Source: Penicillium oxalicum (lineage: Eukaryota > Ascomycota > Eurotiomycetes > Eurotiales > Aspergillaceae). From it: a DNA stretch of 64,000 nt. Positions 55,114-64,000 of the stretch are shown one piece after another (position 1 is the stretch's first letter; each line of letters begins with the position of its first letter). The notes below the pieces were generated by a model. That model ran no database searches, was not told the origin of the DNA, and saw nothing but the letters and a program-made list of their open reading frames with translations. The DNA lies in the NCBI RefSeq assembly GCF_001723175.1, contig NC_064653.1, positions 3,038,001-3,102,000 of the forward strand. The letters are read 5' to 3'. A program made the position numbers and the translations under genes.

Positions 55114-56069
55114 ACTGGCATTACACGTGGTTGGAAGTTGAAGAGAGAAATGTGATGTATATCTCTATTGCATCGTCCTGTCTCGGCAGTGTAGTACTTA
55201 GAGGCCTTCACAATCAAAGTCCAGGCTGTTTCAATATCGCAAGATGTTTGATTTTAACCGTAAATATGGAAATTTAACCCCAGAGGATTGACTGTCATGC
55301 AAACGTAACTTCAAGACCCGGGTACCTTGGGCCGTCTCCGCTCCGCCTTAGTCGCACCACCGCAGCATTACGACTTTGATACTGGCAGCTCTGGTTTTCA
55401 CTTCGCTCGTACCAAACGCAGACCGTTTTGCGGGGTGAATCTCCGAAAATAAAGATTTCCAGTGAGTCTCAGGCGAACCGGTCTGTCCTCACTTGAGGCC
55501 TCCTTGCTAACAGCTACGGCGGGGGGTCAACCCGCAACTCACCTCACACATCACACTCTTCTCGGGTTGGCGCTAACCGAAAACAGCCATCCCTCAGCTT
55601 CAAACCCGACAACCATCTCAACGGGCCCGAACCACGTACACAACATTCGACTCCTCTCTCTCGACATTTTCTCCCTCGTCGAACTTCTCTTTAAAACAGG
55701 GACCACTTCAGGGTTGCATTAATTCCCGTGCGCCCATCTCGATCCCGCAGCGACGAACGTTGCCGCGCCTTCCATCCGTCCATTCTCACCCAAGCTCCTT
55801 GAGGTTGGCCGCCCCGACGTTGTCTTCCTGGTTGTGGAATCCCGATCTTCGAGGGTACAACCAGACGAAAGAGCAGCAGTTCAAAAGTGGCGATTCCTGG
55901 ACCCTGACGAGGTACGCCGCTCCCAGCTCCGCTGCTTGCCTATGCGATCGCAAGTCTCCGGGCGCCCTGGTGTCCCCGCACACATTCATCCTACCCTCCT
56001 GGCTCCTCTCCGCTGGACAGTGGCGACTGACAAATGGTTTACTTTCGGCAAAAAGAATCGAAAATTGTT
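55114..56069. other. Intergenic region and leader of the proline-rich gene
   Basis: This interval includes the 3' flank of ATP17 and a C-rich stretch from about 55500 to 56030 that is probably the promoter and 5' leader of the next gene. Short frames run through it but none is supported. The CT/CC-rich leader style resembles the GH72 promoter. Confidence 0.5.
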
Positions 56070-59000
56070 ATGGCAGAGCAGAGCGGCCGCGATGTGGTAG
56101 ATCAGACCCTGTCGGGCGGCGAGCCTTCGCCTTCCGGCGTTCCTGCGAGCATCAACGACAAGAGATCTGCTGAAGGGGACGTGGGGGAACATCGAGACAT
56201 TGCATTGAATACGAAACCACCAGTACCGAGTAATCTGCGAGACAGTGACGAGCTGCGAGATTCACGAAATACACAAACGGAAGAGGCGGGTAATGGCAAG
56301 AACGCTTCAGGTCCCACGATGGTAGGTTCTACTAACTTCCGAGAGTGAAGCTGAACGTTTCCGTTGACACAACCAAGGATATTTCAAAACAGGGTACCGG
56401 AATGATTGCCTCGCGGGCCTTGGAGCTGAATGGAGTTGCGTCGGGATCCGACGGCGGGGATGACACGGCCTCACTTGGAGGTTCAGAATCAGACGCCAGC
56501 CGGACAGATGGCAAACAACAAAATCGGTCTGGCTCTGTCAAAAAGCCCACAAGCTTTAAACCTGTGTCGTTTGCCAAGTTTGCGCTTCCAAAGGCCCCCG
56601 GCGTAACTGCGCCACCCAAGGCGCCGGAAAAAGGTTGGTTCTCTTTGTTTGGCTGCAGTCCGCTACTCAGGAACAATAGCGCAACTAACAAATTCTTAGT
56701 GCCATCAACCTCAACCACCCCTCTTGGTACCCCTCAACCGAGTTCCCGACCACGTCTGGTCGCGAAGACCACTACCGGCATGCGCGATTCTTTCACCAAG
56801 TCAGGTGCAAATGGTGGGAGGCCGAGCGCGACAGGACCTGACCCAAATCAAGTGTGGAACAAAAACAGACGTACGTCTTTCATCGCTATTTACACATTCT
56901 GTCGATAGAGTACTAATCTATGGTTCCGCGTGTTCAGCTGTCCAGCCACCTCCGCCCAAAACCTTGACCGATGAAGAACTTAAGCAACAATATGGAATTC
57001 ATATGACATCCCGAATTCAAGAAGACGGCGGAGGGACAGAGGCTAAATGGGCTGACATCGATGACGACGAGGATGATTGGGCACCGGAGACCATCGAATG
57101 GAATGACGGAACAAAGGTCACCCTCACGCACACAGATCATCCCCCTCCCTGCTGAACAAACCGTGGAGCCGAACACGGAGGAAACGAAAGACGCAGCGCC
57201 GCCACCCGAGCAGCCTGTTGTCAAGGATCCAGTGAAGGTTGCTGCTCCAAAACCGACACCCTCAGTCCTCGTCGACCCATCCCACTGTCCTCAGACTCGG
57301 CGCCAACGCGGAGAGACAGGCAAAGGCTGCGAGTATCTCGTCCAAAGGTGCTGCCGACAAGACACCGTCCGGTTCGACAAGTCCAGCCCCGCCTCCAGCC
57401 AAGTCGCCATGGGCACCTTTGCCCCCAGTGGAACGGGTGTCTCCTATTAACCCCCCTGCGCAAATCTCTCAGCCGCCTCGAAGCGCTGGTCCCCCTCCTT
57501 CGTCGTTCCATGGCGATGTGCGCCATAATCTCCTTCCACCACAAGAAATAGCCGCTGACGATTTCAATCGTACTTGGAGAGAGACTGCGCCAGGGGCTCC
57601 CCGGGAGTTGTACAATTCTCGATCCGGCCGGTATGAGCCAGTACAAGATAACCGGAGAGGAACATGGCGCCCGGATCACGGTCCTCGTCCACCTGCGGTT
57701 CTACAAAGACCAAACCAAGGAGATACTGGTGGTCCTGCAGAGCCCTCTGCCGCGTTCCAAACCCATCGATCTAGTCACCAGGATGGTATGGGCTGGAACC
57801 GACGTCGCGCATCATCCAATGTTAGTGGCGGAAGTGGAGGATTTGGTCGCCGAACATCATTCGGACGGACAGATGCGCCGCCAAGGTACATGGACGGCCG
57901 GCGAGGCTCCCAGACCAACGTTATCCTCGACCCAGCTTTGTCAGGCCCCGAAACTGCACCCTCCAAAGAACCTCTTCCACCCCAGCAACAGGCTGGGCCA
58001 GGATGGGCAGGCCAAGGACGTCGTAATTCTAGTACGGCTTCTTCTAATGAACCTCACCAGCCCACTGCGCCGATTCCCCCAGAAGTACCTCAAGAAGACC
58101 CCGTTGTGCTACAAGAGAGGATTATGAAGGACGCAAGGGCACAGGCTAGACAACGAAGACTTGAGCAGGAAGAGAAGGATAGGATCGAAAGAGAGGAGAG
58201 AATCAAAAAGAAGCTTGCTGCTCTTGGACCACCCCCGGAGAAGTCTCAACGAAAGGAAAGCGCCGAAGCTCGCAAACCGCAAACACCTGTGGCACCAGCC
58301 CCTGCCACTATGCACTCACCACCCAAACCACCTGTCCCTGAACCGAGCGGTGAGCCCAAACAATACGGCATGATGAAAGTTCACCACCCAGACTCAGTCA
58401 AGAAACTCGTTGCGGCAAACGAGCGAGATCGCGCAGCTGAAAAAACCACGGACAAAGTCTCATCTCCCCCCCACACGCGTCGAGCTCCACACTCTCCTCG
58501 TGACCTGAAGAGTGAGCTGCCACCCTCTGCGAATAACATCAAACCCTCTCCGCAAGAGACCCTCCCCACGGACACCAAAGTTGATGAGCACAACCCTCAC
58601 TGGCGTGGTGGCCTTAACGTCCCAAGCTCCCACGCTCCCTGGTCTAGTGACGCCAACATGGTTTCCAATGCTCCTTCGGTAAACAATCCTTGGAAGCTCT
58701 TGAGTAGTGACAGAACTCTTGGTAACGGAATCTTTGACCAGACCCTGGGTGGATTCCCATCACGCGAGCTTCCTCTGAGGAGTCAACTTGGGTTGGATCA
58801 AGCCTCTGTGCCCCCACCAGTCTTTTCAGGTCCGCAGCAGTCAACCTCCATCTCCCCCCTGCCTTCACCTGAGACCAGGCATGCTCCTGTCGATTCTTTG
58901 AGTCCCATCGGTCGACCAGGCCCGATAGGCCCGCCTTCTTCACTCAATCACCCATGGCAGCAAGACTCGGGACCCGCTGGTCCCCTGACTTGGAACAACT

Positions 59001-60290
59001 TCCATGTCATCACTGCACAGCGAGAGCAGGCCCTGCAGGAGCAAGCCCGCAGAGACTTTATTGCGAACAAAAACAAGCCCAACCCGATCTTTGCTCAAAT
59101 TGAGGAATCCTGGACTCCGATCCGAGGCACTGATGAGACAACACAGAGAAGTGTCATCGGTGCCACTGCAGCCCCTGCGGCGAGGAATAACAAGAACAAC
59201 AGTCATCCTCCCCCTAACCCGCTAACCGGGCTTGATGCTTCCACCGATGCCTCCTCGTTCTCCGATAGCCACGCTCGACCCATTGCCAGCCTTCCTGCAC
59301 GCAGCTCTCGATTTTTCCCACAAGCAAGCGAAGCGCCCAAACGACCTGCAACTGAGGTTTATGATGATCAACGGAGCCCTTCTCCGCCTCCCCCCGAGGA
59401 TATCTCGACCCATCCCGTGTACTTTGGCGGAGCCGGCAGGCCTTTGGTTCATCTTCCTGCACCAAAGCCGTTGTCAAACTGCCGCCCAAGGCTTTGGCCG
59501 CGCCCGTTGCTCCCCCCACGTTTGCATCCATGGCGGCTGCACCCCCGCGAAGGCCTGGACCATCTGCACCGAGCGCTATCTCGTGGCAGGAGAAGATCAA
59601 TGGACTCTTCGGTAAGAAGACGCCGATGAATAGAAAGTCTGCATTGGCCATCACTTCGGCAACAAAGGAGCCCCTGGACGTTCCATTGCTTGCTGCTGCT
59701 GTGTCTGTTTCCTTGCCAAATATTGAGCATGATTTGCACACCGGCAATGGACACCTTGCTGTCCAGCAAGTTGAAGAGCAGGAGGAGATCTTCGAGGACC
59801 GCGAGCCAGGCTCTCTTCCCAGTGTTCGAGTGCCCAACATGGCTCCAGCCAATGCCTGGCAGGCCGCTCCTGCACCTCCAGCCTTCGTCTTCGGGCCAAG
59901 ATTCTTAGGCCGATGCAAGTCCACAGTGTTGAACCCTATTGGTTCGGGTATGGAGACAAGGACGCATCGGGCAATATTCAGGTTATGATTCTCTTGCCGG
60001 GCTCAGATACCCGCAAAGCCGTCAGTGTGCCCAGGAGAATGGCCGGCGGCCCTTCTTTTCGCCAACGAAACACTTCGGGTGTCAAGCCTCGGAAAGGAAA
60101 CAAGCCACGGGAGCCGTCGGGAAGCAATTCGACTGCCAAGAAGCCCTCCGGTTCTCCCAATCAGCAGGCAGGTGGAACTGCGTCCTCTTCACCTCACCAC
60201 TCCCTCGCGCACCGCATCATGGGGGCCCCGGAACCCGTCCGGCCCGCGCTCCTAACTACACGTCCTTTGCGCTCACGCAAAAACTCCTGA
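56070..60290 (+). CDS. Long proline-rich conserved fungal protein, reading frame interrupted
   Basis: A start at 56070 (MAEQSGRDVVDQTLSGG) leads through introns near 56322-56394, 56630-56699 and 56873-56938. These join KPTSFKPVSFAKFALPKAPG, SGANGGRPSATGPDPNQVWN and PPPPKTLTDEELKQQYGIHM. A motif WADIDDDEDDWAPETIEWND follows. The rest is about 1000 residues rich in Pro, Ser and charged helices (RIMKDARAQARQRRLEQEEK), with conserved-looking blocks such as TWNNFHVITAQREQALQEQA and EPYWFGYGDKDASGNIQVM. To read all blocks, the frame must change near 57140-57150, 57262-57265, 59465-59470 and 59908, and perhaps again near 60240. An intron from 57117 to 57264 could replace the first two shifts, but the last ones have no intron solution I can find. 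The protein looks like a disordered RNA- or translation-linked scaffold, but its function is unknown. It may be a pseudogene or contain assembly errors. Confidence 0.55.
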
Positions 60291-63200
60291 ATCGGGCCCA
60301 ATGCATTTGAAGCTCTCTTCGAACCGCTTGCTTGCTTGATTTTCCGGTTCCAAAGGATCGCGGGACTCGTATCCCAAGATTCTTCGCGCCTGATCTTTGT
60401 CTTGATTTCCCTTGGGTTTGACTGTATCTTTCTTGCGTGAACCTGGTGATTCTATGCAGCAGGCGCTCCGCAGTAGGGAAGATGATGATTCCAACCCAAA
60501 GGGGCTCAGCATATCCAATGGACCCAAGCCTTCTTCATTTTCTCGGTCTTCTACCAGAACCATCACACCTTCAACCCCCGTTCACGTTATGTATCCTTTT
60601 ACTTCTTCCGCCTCAACCAGTTGCCTGGTCTTTTGACTTCTTTACCACGATGCCGAGCTCTCTGCTTGATGGTGCATCCCTTGTGCCATACAAGGGAACG
60701 TCTGGTAATGCAATGCTTCTCTCTCGGGCCCATTTCCCCTCGTCTCCTAGCTGCAGGTACTACCAAGGTTGCCTTAGCCTCACACACAATGAACATCCGC
60801 TTCAAGTTGTATTCTCCGTTTGCCTGCGCGTTCAAGCTTGATTAGTCTACCTGCATTCTGTGGCGCGATATTCAGATTCTGACGCAGGACCTAGCTACCT
60901 CTTCAGTGCATGTCCTGTAGTCTTTGGCTTGCTCCTTCTCCATTGAGAACCCCGGTGCCTCTCTTTTTTCTGTACATGGCTATGATCACGTTTGTTTTGA
61001 GCGGGTTCTGAGAATTCCAACCAGCATTGATGCACTTCCGCAGACATTAGTACAGAAGACAGAAACCCGCGTAGTATGGTACTAGTAGTCTACTCTAACA
61101 CTTTTGACGAAGAGATACGTACCTACCTTTGAATTGTGGCATTCCCGACCAGTACCAGACGCCAGACAGCGACGAAAGTTGGTGGTGGGTTTCTTTTTTC
61201 TTTTTTCGAAACCTCACACGTTACCGGTTCATCCTACCGCTACTGGTAATCAACTCACTCCCTCAAGTCGTGTTGCGAGCAACTGTGTTTTTATTTTTCT
61301 TCTCAATAATCACCGCGCCTTGTTCCGTGTTGCGTGCACCTCACCAGCTGCGGGATTCAGCCTTTGTGAAAGTAGATATCGAAGCAAAGCCTTAGAATTG
61401 AAAATTTGTATCTCCGAAGGAACAGAATGTAGGAATGACTCTGGGTAGAAGGGCAAGAGCTTTGATATACTCATCAGCTGGCATAGGGAGCGATTTGTCG
61501 TTGGCTCAGACCTTTCTGCGTGGTCGACTGCACGATGCAGCGAAGCTCGATCCTCTAGGATAGCTGACCTACGACATCAGTGAGTTAGAGGTCATCCTGG
61601 CGTGTCTGACGTGAGAGAGACAATCTGAGGAGCTTAGGTAAATCAACCCTGTTAGCCCTAGATATCTCAGTCAAAGAAAGCAGAGCTACGCAGGTCTCAG
61701 ATACACAAACATCCTCTACCGCATCACATACTCGAGCAAAAAGTCGCAATTGACCACAAAAAAAAGATCCTTGCCCAGTCTGACACAATCAACAAGCCTT
61801 GCAGCAGTGGAGACTGGAGATAGACAAGCTACTGTTGAATCAAATGGGACTGCCGTGCCACCGCATTTAACGTAACAGGGAGTCTTATCTCCCGGTCCAC
61901 TTTACAGGGCGAATTTCACCCCGTTCGCGAGCCAATGGATGGATAGGTATCCATATAGAGACTGGGGAAGAGGTCAAGAATGGAGTTTCCGACAACGGGC
62001 AGACGCAGAGTCCACAGCGGGCCATATGTTCTCCAGACTCAGAGGGATCACGAGTTAGGTTGGCCGACAACCGGTTCTTATTACGCGAATCGATGTCTTG
62101 ATGAGGTTCACTTGGGACAATTGGCCAGAGACTCGATTTGTCGATGGCTTTTGATTGAACACAGGCCTTTTTTCTTCTTCCTTTTTTTTTGAAAAAAAAG
62201 GAGGAGAATTCGCTTTCTGGTATATTTCGTTCACGCGGCTTTTGTGACTAGGGTTCTTTAGGGCACTTTGAGTTGAAGCGCGATAGGAATTCGAACTTGT
62301 TATTGGAGCGGATACTCACGGCCATTTCAGGTTCGACTCGGGGGGTTTTTTTTGAAAGGACGTGATGTAACCAGTAGGGTTGGATCGATTCCGTTTGAGC
62401 ATGGATCTCGTCGGCGGATTGATAGGGTTGTGAGTTTACATTGAGGGTTGGGTGGTCGGTTTGCAGGCGTGGGAGAGACTTTCAGAAGACATGGGTGGAA
62501 GTTGGATATAGGATCTGTTTGGTGTGTGAGGTAGATGGTGGAAGCTCCAAAACATCAGCAGTAGGAGTACATCATTAGATACAGAGATGCCACCTCCATC
62601 TGGGGCACTGTTGGGTTATCCCAAGCCAAGCATTTTGGACATTTGGTGGACTCAACTCCATCATTGGATTAATGGAACGAAACCTTTGGAAGGGACCATT
62701 CGCTCTTCAATTGATTCTACTTTGTCGTCGGAAGATTGAAGTACTAAAGGTATAGCTACGATGGAAGGTATCTCCTCACCACCGGATCCTGATCTATATG
62801 TTCGGCAATTGCTTGTGGACAAGAAAAAAGATTTCTTTTCAGAAATGATTCCGTATCTCTTCCTATTCGCTGCGTCAAATTATCATATGTAATACTGTCA
62901 CCAAATCACGGGGTTTTTGGAACGTCTCTTTCATCTATCGGCATAATCAATCTTTCTCATTCTCAGAATCCATCCTCCCCCCCCTCCAAGCATGGCCCCT
63001 CTCGCTGATTCATCCCCTTTTATTCCCTCATCCACTGGTGGTTCCGGATCCCTAGACGACTGTCATGCAGGGACGGGGACTAGTGCCTCTCTGAGAAGAG
63101 GCGCTGAGTAGTCTGACCAGATGAGTGCAGTAGCTTCATGCACCTGTCAGATGATGCTTGACTCGCGCCCGTCTAGAGTGGATCTATTCCCTGAGCTAAG

Positions 63201-64000
63201 GCATCAAGGGTTCTCTCCCGGATCTACTCGCTTGTCAAATCCCTCTTCTTGCTCTCTCTCTCCCTTATGGAATGCCGCCCATTGGGATATTATAGTCGGT
63301 GTGATCTTTGAAAAAAGTCTCACACTGACTAGGACTTGTCTCACTCGCTGTGTAGACACAATCAGTCAGAATTCAGCCAATCCACCGATCCCGAGCGGAA
63401 GCGGATGTGTAGTGCCGGGTTTGCCGAGGTGAGATCGCTGGAGCCTAAGACGGGCTGAACGAAGTTTTGAAAATACAGTAGTGGCTGTGGTACAAGCCTA
63501 ATCTTACGAATTCTACATTATACACTAGTCTGTCATGGTGTCCCAAGATCTCTGATTAGGCATACTACAGAACTCCTGTCCTAAGGTCATTCTCCCCGCC
63601 TATTTATCGATTCACCTGCATATCGTTCCACGCTTCATAGTAGCAAACGGAAAGAAAAAAAAAGAGATCGAATTTATCGCGATAATATCACAGTATGGTT
63701 GGCCAAGATCCAGTGGCGGGCGCCACGAAGGCTTGATCGAGTCTTCTCATTCTCCTCCAGGGACCGTAGAGTTCTCTGTGGGAAATGGCACAGGTGAGGT
63801 ATCTTCCCGAACCATTTCCAACAGTTGAACGACGACATTCGGATACATCCTGGATACACGCAGGAGTGGTTCTGGGAATTTGGATCAATTCCCTGGAATA
63901 AAACCAGTTGAGTTGGCACCGAAGGCGGATGGAAGAAACCTTGCCGAGGAAAGCGGGAATCACCTTCCCGATTTGTTCTCTGCATCGGTCCCCCGCCGCA
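60291..64000. other. 3.7 kb terminal stretch without a supported gene
   Basis: Only short open frames are present and none has family motifs or joins through good introns. T-rich blocks occur at 61191-61206, 62182-62190 and 62346-62353. A perfect 10-bp inverted repeat of T and A runs lies at 62180-62201. The first few hundred bases are probably the 3' UTR of the proline-rich gene. The rest may be the promoter of a gene beyond the window. Confidence 0.55.
62180..62201. repeat. Short perfect inverted repeat of T and A runs
   Basis: Two C and eight T residues are mirrored by eight A and two G residues around a two-base centre (TG). It could form a cruciform or an RNA hairpin, but AT-run palindromes of this size also arise by chance in fungal intergenic DNA. 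Confidence 0.6.

Noticed and set aside
62320..62355. Possible tRNA 3' end: GGTTCGACTC followed by a T run
   Set aside because: It resembles a B box with a Pol III terminator, but the T-stem does not pair and no A box or acceptor stem lies upstream.

Overview
The window is nuclear DNA of a filamentous ascomycete. Short GT..AG introns (about 50-150 bp) with CTGAC/CTAAT-like branch sites, dense genes on both strands and protein sequences of typical Eurotiales style point to Aspergillaceae, most like Penicillium or Aspergillus. This assignment rests on pattern recognition; no search was run. No tRNA, rRNA, CRISPR array, complete transposon or virus was seen.

Layout. 1-2 kb is gene-free, with a 26-base T run. 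2-3.6 kb holds an intact GPI-anchored GH72 beta-1,3-glucanosyltransferase. 4.1-15.2 kb looks like an accessory region: an MFS transporter relic broken by about six small indels, an intact MFS transporter, an intact Zn2Cys6 regulator on the same strand, and a second Zn2Cys6 gene broken by three frameshifts and a stop. 15.2-19.1 kb has no gene I can support.

19.1-56 kb is mostly conserved housekeeping sequence: IML1 (SEACIT/GATOR1), a YicI-type GH31 alpha-xylosidase, an Lst4/FNIP-like DENN protein, ESF1 (18S rRNA biogenesis), a uridine kinase/UPRT protein, GID8 (CTLH E3 ligase), an external NADH dehydrogenase with an EF-hand, SCC2/MIS4 (cohesin loader), RPA12 (Pol I), deoxyhypusine hydroxylase, the 21 kDa complex I subunit (NDUFS4 type) and ATP synthase subunit f. 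56-60.3 kb is a long proline-rich gene whose frame is interrupted several times. 60.3-64 kb shows no gene.

How genes relate. IML1 and the Lst4-like gene belong to the two GAP systems that act on the Rag/Gtr GTPases upstream of TORC1, and only the xylosidase gene separates them. The complex I and ATP synthase subunit genes share a 290 bp divergent promoter, and the NADH dehydrogenase nearby also feeds the respiratory chain. ESF1, RPA12 and the nucleotide-salvage kinase relate to ribosome and RNA synthesis. The long intact frames of IML1, SCC2, Lst4 and ESF1 argue that base accuracy is good, so the frameshifts elsewhere are more likely real decay than read errors. No convincing new multi-gene system was found; the most testable oddities are the RPA12 zinc-ribbon change and the broken proline-rich gene.
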